This document shows positions 52,347 to 61,095 of a stretch of DNA of 64,000 nucleotides, in pieces (within the stretch, counting starts at the first letter, position 1; each line of letters opens with the position of its first letter). Under the pieces are notes generated by a model. That model was not told where the DNA came from and did no database searches. It saw nothing but the letters and a program-made list of their open reading frames with translations. Source of the stretch: Mesolinea sp964536465 (GTDB taxonomy: Bacteria > Chloroflexota > Anaerolineae > Anaerolineales > Anaerolineaceae); the NCBI GenBank assembly GCA_964536465.1, contig CAZHXQ010000001.1, forward strand, positions 8,822 to 72,821, given 5' to 3'. The translations under genes were made by a program, and so were the position numbers.

Positions 52347-52722
52347 GAATAACATAACAATTACCACCACTGAAAAAACTGATCCGCGAGTGCAACTGTT
52401 CAAACTCTTCAGTCATCCTGCCCGTCTCGCCATTTTGGAGCTGCTGCGAGATGGGGAGCATTGCGTTTGCCACATCGAAGCCCACTTGGGTTTACGTCAA
52501 TCCGCTATCTCTCAACAGTTGGCGCTGCTGCGGGAGGCTGGTCTTGTCTTGGACCGTCGGGACGGTTGGAATGTCTTTTATAGGCTCAACGATCCTGATC
52601 TCACAAATCTACTTGATGAGGCGGCAGCCCTTACTGGCGCAGGCAGCCCAGAAAAAAAGAATCAGAAAGTAAATTGCGGCTGTCCTCATTGCGCCTCCAA
52701 ATTAATCCATAATTCCAATTAA
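52345..52722 (+). CDS. ArsR/SmtB-family repressor
   Basis: 125 residues. The winged helix includes FSHPARLAILELL, the metal-site segment GEHCVCHIEAHLGL (Cys40, Cys42, similar to the ELCVCDL arsenic site) and the recognition helix RQSAISQQLALLREAGLV. A Cys-rich tail (NCGCPHCASK, Cys111/113/116) may add further ligands. ATG 52345 has no ribosome site and a leader of roughly 13 bases. It represses the arsP operon; arsenite or organoarsenicals are the likely inducers given the neighbours. Confidence 0.88.
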   Translation: MNNITITTTEKTDPRVQLFKLFSHPARLAILELLRDGEHCVCHIEAHLGLRQSAISQQLALLREAGLVLDRRDGWNVFYRLNDPDLTNLLDEAAALTGAGSPEKKNQKVNCGCPHCASKLIHNSN

Positions 52723-52734
52723 AGGAGCTATCTT

Positions 52735-52971
52735 ATGCTGACTATCAAAATTCTTGGTTCCGGCTGCGCTAATTGCAAAAGGCTTGAACAAATTGTCCGG
52801 AAGGTAATTGAAAACAATTCCCTTGAAGCGGAAATCGAAAAAGTGACCGACTTCCAGGAAATCACCAAATGGCCGATTCTCTCCACCCCCGGATTGGTTG
52901 TGGATGGTAAGGTGTTATCTTCAGGTCGCATCCCTTCAGAAGCTGAGATCACCGATTGGCTGAGTAGATAG
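52735..52971 (+). CDS. Small thioredoxin-like redox protein (MTH895/TM0996 type)
   Basis: 78 residues, a minimal thioredoxin fold. The redox pair is GCANCK (Cys11, Cys14) and the cis-Pro region is STPGLVVDG. An AAAGGAGC lies before the ATG. This family is regularly encoded beside arsenical permeases, where it may keep the permease or arsenical reduced. Twelve bases separate it from the arsR stop and eleven from arsP. Confidence 0.88.
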   Translation: MLTIKILGSGCANCKRLEQIVRKVIENNSLEAEIEKVTDFQEITKWPILSTPGLVVDGKVLSSGRIPSEAEITDWLSR

Positions 52972-52982
52972 AGAGATGATTA

Positions 52983-54317
52983 ATGGCTGAAGCGATCTCT
53001 TATATCAGCAATTTACTCTTATCCGGCTGGTCGAGTTTGTTGGATTATTTGGCCGCGCATGTTTTGCTCTGCCTTGTGCCCGCCTTCGTAATCGCCGGTT
53101 TTATGAGCTCGATGATACCTAAAGAGACGATCACGCGTTATCTTGGGCCAAAGGCATCGAAATGGATCAGTTATCCAGCTTCCGCGCTTGGTGGATTTAT
53201 CCTGGCGGTTTGTTCCTGTACGATATTGCCTCTCTTTGCGGGTATCTGGAAGCGGGGCGCGGGGCTTGGGCCGGCAATTACTTTTCTGTTTGTCGGTCCG
53301 GCAGTCAACATCTTGGCGATAACCTACACGGGTGCTACCATCGGCATGGATATTGCCATCGCTCGGTTAGTGCTCTCGATTTTGTTTGGCATTGTGATCG
53401 GTCTGATCATGGCCTGGGTCTTTCGTAAGGAAGAGAGCGTTCGCGAGACCGAGATGGAAGCGAACGGTCTCTTTAACGAAACCGTAAGAGTTAAACCTGC
53501 TGTGTGGGTACTTTTCCTTCTGTTGGTTTCTGTGCTGATTGTGGGCACATTACAGGTCGACATTTTTACAAACGTGTACGCCCACATCAAGGCACCTTCA
53601 GGTTGGTCGGGCGGGGTAGGCTCCTTTTTGTCGGGCATGGATCTGACACTTCAAGGCGCTGTCCTGATTCTGATGCTTGTGGTTATTGGCATTACTTCGT
53701 GGAAGGGATTCGAAAAGATCTTTGATGGTTTTACCGGATGGACTTACGCTGCTTTGGCTTTTATTGCGCTCACCATCCTGATTGCCGCCCCATCGGAAGA
53801 AGCGGGCTCTTTGGTTATCGGGATTAATGGTCGTCTCATTGGCGAGCTTGTCCTTCTCACAGCAATCGCCATTATCGCCAGCCGTTCTTTCAGCAAGGAC
53901 GAACTCAGCGGCTGGATTTGGGAGACCTGGAAATTTGTCAAACAGATCTTCCCACTGCTGATAGTTGGCGTTTTTGCTGCTGGCATCGTTAAGGTAATCA
54001 TCCCCGAAACCTGGGTTCGCACTATAGCAGGGCAAAACACCATTTGGGCAAACCTGGTGGGTGTTTTGTTTGGCGTGTTTATGTACTTCCCCACCCTTGT
54101 CGAGGTGCCCATCGCAAAAATGTTCCTGGACCTCGGTATGGCACGGGGACCGCTGTTGGCCTACCTGCTGGCAGACCCGGAGCTTTCGTTGCAGTCCATT
54201 CTGGTACTTAACGGTGTGATGGGGAAGAAAAAAACAGCCGTGTATGTCTCTTTGGTTGCCGTTTTCAGCACCTTGGCAGGTTACCTCTTTGGACTTTTTC
54301 TGACATTGTTTGCTTAA
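52983..54317 (+). CDS. arsP: Permease of the ArsP/DUF318 family
   Basis: 444 residues with about ten helices. VCSCTILPLFAGIWKRGAGLGPAITFLFVGPAVNIL near 76-111 is the family's signature; Cys77 and Cys79 are candidate ligands for trivalent arsenic. The second half repeats the pattern (PTLVEVPIAKMFLDLGMARGPLLAYLLADPELSL). ArsP exports trivalent organoarsenicals such as methylarsenite. The arsR and thioredoxin neighbours support the assignment; copper or other thiophilic metals remain possible. An intrinsic terminator follows. Confidence 0.85.
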   Translation: MAEAISYISNLLLSGWSSLLDYLAAHVLLCLVPAFVIAGFMSSMIPKETITRYLGPKASKWISYPASALGGFILAVCSCTILPLFAGIWKRGAGLGPAITFLFVGPAVNILAITYTGATIGMDIAIARLVLSILFGIVIGLIMAWVFRKEESVRETEMEANGLFNETVRVKPAVWVLFLLLVSVLIVGTLQVDIFTNVYAHIKAPSGWSGGVGSFLSGMDLTLQGAVLILMLVVIGITSWKGFEKIFDGFTGWTYAALAFIALTILIAAPSEEAGSLVIGINGRLIGELVLLTAIAIIASRSFSKDELSGWIWETWKFVKQIFPLLIVGVFAAGIVKVIIPETWVRTIAGQNTIWANLVGVLFGVFMYFPTLVEVPIAKMFLDLGMARGPLLAYLLADPELSLQSILVLNGVMGKKKTAVYVSLVAVFSTLAGYLFGLFLTLFA

Positions 54318-54339
54318 CTTTCAGATCCATTTAAACTCG

Positions 54340-54382
54340 AACCCCTCTTCCACGCAGTACAGGCAGAGGGGTTTTGGTTTTT
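54340..54382 (+). terminator. Terminator after arsP
   Basis: AACCCCTCT (54340-54348) pairs with AGAGGGGTT (54365-54373) around a 16-base loop, followed by TTGGTTTTT. The reverse strand also has A-rich sequence before the hairpin, so it may also serve the convergent kbl gene. Confidence 0.75.
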
Positions 54383-54406
54383 CTCTAAAATCAACAAACT
54401 GGTATA

Positions 54407-55591
54407 TTAGTCGCCCTTACCCAATTTTTTGCCAACCCGTTCGAACGCTTCCAGTGCTTGCTCCAGCTGGTTTTGACTGTGGGCAGCAGAAACCATCACA
54501 CGTATGCGCGCCTTACCCAGAGGTACGGTTGGAAAACCCAGCGCACCCGCGAATATGCCCTCATCAAACAACTTGCGGCTAAATTCCCGCGCCAACTGTA
54601 CGTCGCCCAACATCACAGGTGTGATTGGCGTCTGGGTCAGCCCGGTGTCAAAACCCATTTTCCGCATCTCTTCCTGGAAAAATCGCGCGTTTGCCCAAAG
54701 ACGGTCTACCAGTTCGGTAGATTCCTCCAGCAGATCCACCGAAGCCAGACACGCGGCAACGTCGGGGACGGTCACCGCGGAAGAGAACAAAAAGGGGCGT
54801 CCCCGCTGACGCAGCCACTCAATAATTCTGGCGTTGCCAGCCACCACACCACCAACCACTCCGAACGCCTTACTGAAGGTGCCAACTTCTACATCTACCT
54901 GCCCGTGAAGGTTGAAGTGATCCACAATACCGCGACCGCCCTCCCCCAAGACACCCTCGCCATGGGCGTCATCGACCATGGTCATCAGATCGTATTTTTT
55001 TGAGACCTCAATCAGTTTGTCCAGCGGTGCATAATCGCCATCCATTGAGAAAACGCCATCAGTGATCATCAGTCCACGCCGATAACTTCCTTGGGCTTCT
55101 TTAACCACCCGCTCGAAATCTTCTACATTTGCGTGCTTGAATCGGAAGATCTTTGCGCTCGATAGACGGGAGCCGTCAATTATGGAGGCATGGTTGAGCT
55201 CATCTGAGAAAATTGCGTCTTCCCTGCTTACCAGGGCAGGGATGGTAGCGCCATTGGCGCTAAACCCGGACTGAAATGTAATTGCCGCTTCCACTCGTTT
55301 GAAGGCTGCCATGCGCTTTTCCAACTCGACATGCAGGCTCAAAGTCCCAGCGATTGAACGTACGGCGGCTGGCCCGACACCAAATTTCTGCATTGCCTCG
55401 GTGGCTGCTTTTATCAATCGGGGATGGTTTGCCAGACCGAGATAGTTATTGGAACAAAAATTAAGTACTTCTCTTCCATTGATGATCACAGACGGACCCT
55501 GGGGTGAGTCCATAGTGGGTATGCTGTTGTAAAAACCGGTATCTTTCAGGTTTTTAAGTTCGTCATCGATCCAGGCTAATTTATCAGTCAT
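54407..55591 (-). CDS. kbl: Glycine C-acetyltransferase (2-amino-3-ketobutyrate CoA ligase)
   Basis: PLP enzyme that cleaves 2-amino-3-oxobutyrate with CoA to glycine and acetyl-CoA, in threonine breakdown. 394 residues, normal. NFCSNNYLGLANHPRL near 44-59, SDELNHASIIDG, MVDDAHGEGVLG and the PLP lysine in GTFSKAFGVVGG are all as expected; the C-terminal half reads GFPTVPLGKARIRVMVSAAHS. The threonine dehydrogenase partner is not in the window. Alternative within the family: serine palmitoyl or 7-keto-8-aminopelargonate synthase, but length and motifs favour Kbl. GAGGAG precedes the ATG. Confidence 0.88.
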   Translation of the reverse strand: MTDKLAWIDDELKNLKDTGFYNSIPTMDSPQGPSVIINGREVLNFCSNNYLGLANHPRLIKAATEAMQKFGVGPAAVRSIAGTLSLHVELEKRMAAFKRVEAAITFQSGFSANGATIPALVSREDAIFSDELNHASIIDGSRLSSAKIFRFKHANVEDFERVVKEAQGSYRRGLMITDGVFSMDGDYAPLDKLIEVSKKYDLMTMVDDAHGEGVLGEGGRGIVDHFNLHGQVDVEVGTFSKAFGVVGGVVAGNARIIEWLRQRGRPFLFSSAVTVPDVAACLASVDLLEESTELVDRLWANARFFQEEMRKMGFDTGLTQTPITPVMLGDVQLAREFSRKLFDEGIFAGALGFPTVPLGKARIRVMVSAAHSQNQLEQALEAFERVGKKLGKGD

Positions 55592-55830
55592 AATCTCCTC
55601 TTTATCTAATCTGATGGCATTTGCCTGAATTATACCCTTCGGTTATTCAAATTCTTTGTAGTAAACTTAGTCCGGGCTGAACTTAATGTGTCAAAACCAT
55701 AAAGTCAAGACACAAGAACCCGGCAATGAGATGATTGAGCCTTGGGTGGCTAAAAAATGCTACCTGCTTCACCAGTGATTCTTGTTGCAGCAGGATATTT
55801 TTGGTAAGTTGCCCGTAGAAGGAGACAGCA

Positions 55831-56577
55831 ATGATAATTGTCAAGGCACAAAATTACGACGAAATCAGTAAGAAAGCGGCCAGTTACATTGCCGCCCAGG
55901 TGCAGCTTAAGCCAGCTTGTGTTCTTGGTCTGGCGACGGGTTCTACACCCTGTGGAACTTACCAGGAACTGATCAGGTACCACCGCGAAGAGGGCCTGAG
56001 CTTCCAAAAGGTACGCACGATCAACCTGGATGAATATTACGGGCTGCCGGCGACTCATGAGCAGAGCTATAGCCACTTTATGCGCAAAAACCTGTTTGAT
56101 CACATCGATATCCTCGCCGAAAATACCCATGTCCCTGATGGTCTGGCCACCAACCCAAACGCTTTCGGCAGAGAATACGATGAGTTGATTGCGTCTCTGG
56201 GTGGGATTGACATGCAGCTGCTTGGCATTGGCAGCAACGGGCACATTGCCTTTAACGAGCCGGGAAACTGCTTTGTTGCCCAAACACGTTTGGTGGACCT
56301 CAATCAAAATACCATTGAAGACAATGCCCGCTTTTTTGAATCAGCGGAGGAAGTCCCACGCCAGGCAATCAGCATGGGCATGAAATCAATTCTGGGAGCG
56401 AAACGAATCTTGATCCTTGCCAGCGGCAAAGGCAAGGCTGACGCGGTCAAGGGGATGTTGGAGGGCTCGGTTGACCCCCTGCTTCCTGCCTCCATTCTGC
56501 AGTTACACCAAAACGTTACACTGATCGCAGACCTGGCTGCCCTCTCGCAGACCGCTGAAAGCGTACTGCAATCATGA
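55831..56577 (+). CDS. nagB: Glucosamine-6-phosphate deaminase
   Basis: Converts glucosamine-6-phosphate to fructose-6-phosphate and ammonia. 248 residues, normal. LATGSTPCGTYQEL near 34-47 holds the phosphate, TINLDEYYGL has the catalytic Asp, GIGSNGHIAFNEPG the sugar-ring Asp/His region, and SMGMKSILGAKRILILASGKGKA the family end. GAAGGAGA precedes the ATG. No nagA or regulator is nearby. It ends at a two-way terminator facing degV. Confidence 0.94.
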   Translation: MIIVKAQNYDEISKKAASYIAAQVQLKPACVLGLATGSTPCGTYQELIRYHREEGLSFQKVRTINLDEYYGLPATHEQSYSHFMRKNLFDHIDILAENTHVPDGLATNPNAFGREYDELIASLGGIDMQLLGIGSNGHIAFNEPGNCFVAQTRLVDLNQNTIEDNARFFESAEEVPRQAISMGMKSILGAKRILILASGKGKADAVKGMLEGSVDPLLPASILQLHQNVTLIADLAALSQTAESVLQS

Positions 56578-56612
56578 CGCTTTAAGAAAAGCTAACAAGT
56601 TTTATCGCAAAA

Positions 56613-56645
56613 AAAGGCTGAAAAACAACTTCCAGCCTTTTGTGA
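56613..56645. terminator. Bidirectional terminator between nagB and degV
   Basis: AAAGGCTG (56613-56620) pairs with CAGCCTTT (56633-56640) around a 12-base loop, with A on the left and T on the right. It can terminate nagB and the convergent degV gene. Confidence 0.75.
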
Positions 56646-56664
56646 ATTAATGAAAGCGTAATTA

Positions 56665-57516
56665 TTACTCCTCGTAATAGCCGCTGATGCCAATCGTACC
56701 TGGGCCGGTATGAGCGCCGAGCACAGGCCCTGTGCTGGTAACGAATAGTTCCAGCGGGTCCAGTTCCTGCCGGATACGCTCCATCAAAAGGTTTGCTTCT
56801 ATGGCTGCGGCACCATGCAAAACCACGACGTGCAGCTTCAGGCCGTCACCAATTTTCTGTTTGAAATAGCTGTAAACCTTCTCAATCATCGCTTTTTGAG
56901 TTCGTACCACCCCAGTTGGTTCAATTTTCCCGCTTTCGGCGTTGACTGCTACCAAAGGTCTTACCGAAAGACTAATACTGCCTATCCATTTAAAAGCTTG
57001 CCCGAGCCTGCCGCTGCGGGCGAGGTAAGAGAGGGAAGGTAAACCTACGGAGAGCACCACCTTCTGGCGCACGCGCTCGATACTCTCCAAAATTTGATGA
57101 ACCGATGAGCCAATACGGGCGGCACGGGCAGCTGCCAACACCTGCCAGCCCTGCTGCATGCTGACCGCGCGTGTGTCTACCACCTGCACCGGTATGCCAA
57201 AAACCTGAGCCGCGTTGCTGGCGGCTTGAAAAGTGCCGCTGAGTGCGCTGCTGACCGTCAGACAGATGATTTCTTGCGCGCCCTGCGCCATTGCCCGTTC
57301 AAAGGCATTTCTGAATTCTCCCGCACTGGGTTGGGAAGAAGTGGGTATGGCGTCGGTCTCGGTGAGGTGCTTGTAAAAATCCCTGGCTGTCATCGTGACA
57401 CTATCCAGATAATCTTTCCCCTCCCAGATGATATGTGTGGGCACCTTGATGATGCCATATTCCTGGGTAAGGTCTTCAGGGATGTCGCAGGCGCTGTCGG
57501 TTACGATTTTTATCAT
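56665..57516 (-). CDS. DegV family fatty-acid-binding protein, copy 1
   Basis: 283 residues, normal. IVTDSACDIPEDL near 4-16, TSQPSAGEF, CLTVSSALSGTFQAA, VDTRAVSMQQGW and SGRLGQAFKWIGS are the DegV motifs for the lipid carboxylate and the two-domain fold. FakB-like DegV proteins present an acyl chain to fatty acid kinase FakA; FakA is not here. ATG 57516 follows TCGGAG. A second DegV gene follows on the same strand, 195 bases upstream. Confidence 0.9.
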   Translation of the reverse strand: MIKIVTDSACDIPEDLTQEYGIIKVPTHIIWEGKDYLDSVTMTARDFYKHLTETDAIPTSSQPSAGEFRNAFERAMAQGAQEIICLTVSSALSGTFQAASNAAQVFGIPVQVVDTRAVSMQQGWQVLAAARAARIGSSVHQILESIERVRQKVVLSVGLPSLSYLARSGRLGQAFKWIGSISLSVRPLVAVNAESGKIEPTGVVRTQKAMIEKVYSYFKQKIGDGLKLHVVVLHGAAAIEANLLMERIRQELDPLELFVTSTGPVLGAHTGPGTIGISGYYEE

Positions 57517-57710
57517 AGTAGGCTCCGAGAATGATTTGGACTTTGAGGTTCAATGTTAAAATCTTAACTCCAAAATGATAGAAAAGTTACCTGTATAACC
57601 GGGTGAGGGGGCTGGAGGGGTTTTGGACTTCTGTCGTTTCCATGAGGGTGTATTCTGGCATCGAGTTGCTCACTTTGATCTCCAAGCATTCTACTACCCC
57701 TTTGCATCTT

Positions 57711-58562
57711 TCAGTCTTCAATATGTGCGCACAGGCCGAGCGCTTTCGGTCCGGTGTTTAGCCCGACCACTGGTCCCGTGCTGGAGACGTATAATTCAAG
57801 TGGCTGGGCGACATTCAGGATGCGTTCTTTCATTTCCAGGGCAGCTTCAAAAGCATCCCCGTGTAAAATTATCAGGCGGCATCTGCTAAGATCGGGCACC
57901 TTATTAAAAAGAGCGTTCAGTAACCCCTCCTTCATCCCTTTTGAGGTACGTTTGATGGCGATAGCCTCAAATTTTCCCTTCTCAGAAGTCAGCAGCAGAA
58001 CCGGTTTGATTGGCAGATTGCTGCCAAGCCAGCGGAACGCGTTTCTCATCCGGCCGCCACGCGAAATCCACGAAATAGAGTCAAGACCGAACAGTACGAA
58101 GACGGAGTTTCTGGTTTCCTCGATTCGTTCCAATACCTCCTCAATCGACCCACCCTGAGCGGCGAGCCGCGCGCCCGCCAACACTTGCCAGCCTGTCAGC
58201 ATGGTGGTTCCTAAAGAATCGAGTACGTAAATGGGCGTTTTGTAACCCTCAGCGGCATGACGCGCGAGGTTGATGGTAGAACTGAGGCCTGATCCTAATG
58301 GAAGACAGACAATTTCGCTTGCGCCATCTGCGATCGCAGCCTCGTATGCCTCCTGAAACTCAATCAATGTCGGCGTGGACGTGGCGGGATAGGGGGGAGT
58401 CTCTGTAGTGATCCGGCGATAAAACTCTTCTGGTTGGATATCAACCCTATCCAGATAATCCCGATCTCCCCAAATTAGGTGAGTAGGTACAACCCTGATA
58501 TCCAACTCATCGATTAATACCTGGGGGATGTCAGCAGTACTGTCACAGATGAATTTGATCAT
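57711..58562 (-). CDS. DegV family fatty-acid-binding protein, copy 2
   Basis: 283 residues, the same length as copy 1. FICDSTADIPQVL near 3-15, TSTPTLIEF, CLPLGSGLSSTINLA and GGRMRNAFRWLGS match position by position, so the pair is a tandem duplication. The lipid-pocket residues differ, which fits different acyl preferences as known for FakB1/FakB2. AGGAACC precedes the ATG at 58562. Confidence 0.9.
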   Translation of the reverse strand: MIKFICDSTADIPQVLIDELDIRVVPTHLIWGDRDYLDRVDIQPEEFYRRITTETPPYPATSTPTLIEFQEAYEAAIADGASEIVCLPLGSGLSSTINLARHAAEGYKTPIYVLDSLGTTMLTGWQVLAGARLAAQGGSIEEVLERIEETRNSVFVLFGLDSISWISRGGRMRNAFRWLGSNLPIKPVLLLTSEKGKFEAIAIKRTSKGMKEGLLNALFNKVPDLSRCRLIILHGDAFEAALEMKERILNVAQPLELYVSSTGPVVGLNTGPKALGLCAHIED

Positions 58563-58761
58563 ACGGGGTTCCTGGCATAATTATAAGTCACAACCTGCTA
58601 TTCGGGTTGCAAACGAAAGACCCGAGGCATCTTCGCTGCTTAAAATCCCGCTCAAGCCATCGGGCTGCGCGTCTGAGCGATAGAGTCAGACGAGACAACT
58701 TCAAGCAATGGTAAACCGCTGCAGAAGAACCACCCCCCAAGCTGCGATGGATTTTTAGCAA

Positions 58762-59697
58762 CTACGGCAGGTCGCGTCCCTCGGTCATATAAACCTTGTA
58801 CCAATCCTCACGGCTGATGGGCATGTCCATCCCTGTGGCGATCTCTATCAGGCGCTGGCTATTCATCGTGCCGGCGATCAACTGCATCCTGGCGGGATGC
58901 CTGGCGACCCAGGCCGCCACTACACCGTTTTTCGTCAAACTGTATTTGGTGCCCACTTCTTCCAAGGCCGAATTTAATTGCGGGAATAGAGGGTTATTGA
59001 TATAGGTTCCTTTAACCCGCCGGTGTTGGAAAGGCGACCAGGCCTGGATAACGATCTCTTTGAGACGGCAATAGTCCAACGTGCCTGAATCGTGATCTTT
59101 CGAATATTTTCGACGAGTGTTCATGCGGATGCTGTGATCGATCATCAGGGTGTGAGCAGGGCCAAACTGCAGTTGGTTTACGATGAGTTTGTGCCTCATG
59201 CCCGCCTGCAATAATTCAATCTGCCCTGCAGTCATGTTGCTCACCCCAAAGGCGCGGACCTTGCCGCTGTTGTAAAGCTTGTCAAAAGCGGCGGCAACCT
59301 CTTCAGGTTCAAACAGCGCATCAGGACGATGCAGCAGCAAGATGTCCAATTGCTCCACTCCCAGGCGTTGCAGCGAACCCTCAACTGATTTCAGGATGTA
59401 ATCGTACGAAAAATCGAAGGCTATGTTTTTGCCGCTCTCGTTCTGGACGATTCCGCACTTCGATTGAAGCAAAATTTGATCCCGCAGAGATGGGTTAGCT
59501 CGCAGCCAATCGCCAAAAATCTGCTCGCATGCGCCCCTGCCGCCATAAATATCGGCATGGTCGAAGAGGTTGATTCCCAGTTCCAGAGCGGTCTTCAGGT
59601 GCGCGTCCAATTCGCTGGAGGAAAGGCTCTTGATACGCATACAGCCCAGTACCAGCGCGCTGGCTTGAATGTCAGGAGTTAATGAGAGGGTGTACAT
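58762..59697 (-). CDS. Aldo/keto reductase
   Basis: 311 residues. NLFDHADIYGGRGACEQIFGDWL (Asp and Tyr of the tetrad) near 43-65, the Lys in QSKCGIV, LLHRPDALFEPEEVAAAF (His), FGVSNMTAGQIELL and a C-terminal NADPH-site segment (LIAGTMNSQRLIEIA). It resembles the YdhF group of NADPH reductases. A carbonyl substrate is not assigned. Single gene; AAGGACTGCC precedes the ATG. Confidence 0.9.
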   Translation of the reverse strand: MYTLSLTPDIQASALVLGCMRIKSLSSSELDAHLKTALELGINLFDHADIYGGRGACEQIFGDWLRANPSLRDQILLQSKCGIVQNESGKNIAFDFSYDYILKSVEGSLQRLGVEQLDILLLHRPDALFEPEEVAAAFDKLYNSGKVRAFGVSNMTAGQIELLQAGMRHKLIVNQLQFGPAHTLMIDHSIRMNTRRKYSKDHDSGTLDYCRLKEIVIQAWSPFQHRRVKGTYINNPLFPQLNSALEEVGTKYSLTKNGVVAAWVARHPARMQLIAGTMNSQRLIEIATGMDMPISREDWYKVYMTEGRDLP

Positions 59698-59909
59698 GGC
59701 AGTCCTTTCGCTGATCAGTTATAAGTATTACTTAAGTTATACCCTGAGTTGCTCGGGGAACGCTAAGAGCATTGAACAAGCTTGCTCGCAGCTTGCAATG
59801 TCAGCTGCCCAAATTTGGGCGAAAGCTGCTGTCTGGTGAGCTGTGCCAGACGCTTGTGCGGGTAGATCTGGGTATTGTGGCGATGGCCAGACCCGCGGCT
59901 GAAGTCTGC

Positions 59910-61088
59910 CTACTTTTTCTTCAGCGCCCACCTGCTCCCAGGTAGAGGTTGCAAGCGGCCGAAACCGGCGCGGGCAAAAAAGCTGGCGAAACCGATCTCG
60001 CCCAGGTCGTAGCGGGGCGGGATGGCTGGCCGCGGTTGACATATGTCGTCCAGCGGCAGCGCTTCAACGCAGCCTGCCCCAGCCCGCCAGGCTTCCCTGA
60101 CCGACTCGCGCAGCAATGCCATGAACAGTGAAGAATACTCTGAGCGCGCAGCCAGAGAGATTTGGCGGATATGCCACCTCGGGCGGCCCGAGGTTTCCGA
60201 TTCGTCAGGCAGGCAAACAAGCTCACTGGCCCCAATGGGTCGCTGCCCCTCGAATAAAAGTACACCCGCCCGCAAACCTGCTGTCCGCATGCTTTCCAGG
60301 GTGACATCTTCGGGGCTTTCACAACGGTCCATCATCTTCATTAAGCTTTCTTGTTTCTCTGAGGGTAAGCTTTGCTGCTCACTTTTCTCCAGAATGTTGA
60401 TGAAACGCAGATAATCCTCCGGGCTGTGTGCCAAATGCAGGTGGAAGCGTGCCGGCAATTGCCACTTTGCAGGCGTTTTGTTCTCGTACAGGTTGTTGGC
60501 ATACTCCTGGTATTCGGGCGGCAAACTGAGTTTGTAGAGGTTGCAAATATAGACCAAATCCTGGTAATCCTGATGGTCAAAGTCATAACCCAGGTGAAAG
60601 TCAACCAGCCATTCCGGATGGATACAGCAGACGTCCATTCCTGAGATGCGCCCTTGCCCGGTCAAGGAATCTCCGGGGTACTCCACGCCGGCGATGATCT
60701 GCCCCTTACTGTTGCGCACAAAACTATGCAGGTCGATTTGGTGACCAGCGCCGTTCTCGAGCACAAAGTTGTGCGCCCATTCATCTTCCCTTTGCAGATA
60801 TTGATAGTCAAGCCGACGCAGGATATTAAGCAGGCGCGGCAAATACTGCTGGTTGATGGCCAGGTCGAGGTCGGAATGCTCCCTTGTCTGCCAACCCAAC
60901 AGCGCGTCAACCGCCCAACCGCCATCCACTATCACCGGTATGCCGGCGATTTCAGCCAACTGCAATACCCGTGCAACCTCCTCCTCGTCCATGAGCGGGT
61001 TTTCACAGGGGTGGATGCGGGTCGAAAAATCGGTGAGCAGGTCTGCAAGTTGGGGGTCAGAGGGGCGCATGTGCTTGAGCTGGTTCAT
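59910..61088 (-). CDS. ANT/lincosamide-type nucleotidyltransferase fused to a GNAT-like acetyltransferase domain
   Basis: 392 residues. Residues 40-190 resemble LnuA/ANT(2'')-like enzymes: VIVDGGWAVDALLGWQTREHSDLDLAI near 53-79 with the GG and DxD metal site, and QIDLHSF. From about 220 to 385 the chain turns to a GNAT-like pattern ending in VEALPLDD...IGFASFFARAGFGRLQPLP, the acetyl-CoA fold's C-terminal part. A bifunctional drug-modifying protein is possible; the substrate is not readable and a metabolic role is not excluded. The MFS gene begins 7 bases after its start side, so both may be one unit. Confidence 0.72.
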   Translation of the reverse strand: MNQLKHMRPSDPQLADLLTDFSTRIHPCENPLMDEEEVARVLQLAEIAGIPVIVDGGWAVDALLGWQTREHSDLDLAINQQYLPRLLNILRRLDYQYLQREDEWAHNFVLENGAGHQIDLHSFVRNSKGQIIAGVEYPGDSLTGQGRISGMDVCCIHPEWLVDFHLGYDFDHQDYQDLVYICNLYKLSLPPEYQEYANNLYENKTPAKWQLPARFHLHLAHSPEDYLRFINILEKSEQQSLPSEKQESLMKMMDRCESPEDVTLESMRTAGLRAGVLLFEGQRPIGASELVCLPDESETSGRPRWHIRQISLAARSEYSSLFMALLRESVREAWRAGAGCVEALPLDDICQPRPAIPPRYDLGEIGFASFFARAGFGRLQPLPGSRWALKKK

Positions 61089-61095
61089 GCGGCCT

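Noticed and set aside
57598..57625. Third copy of the GGGTGAGGGGG hairpin
   Set aside because: It shares only the G-rich core; no matching stem arms flank it.
59737..60042. Minus-strand frame of 101 codons overlapping the nucleotidyltransferase-GNAT gene
   Set aside because: No ribosome site, it overlaps a better-supported gene in another frame, and its sequence is low in recognisable structure.
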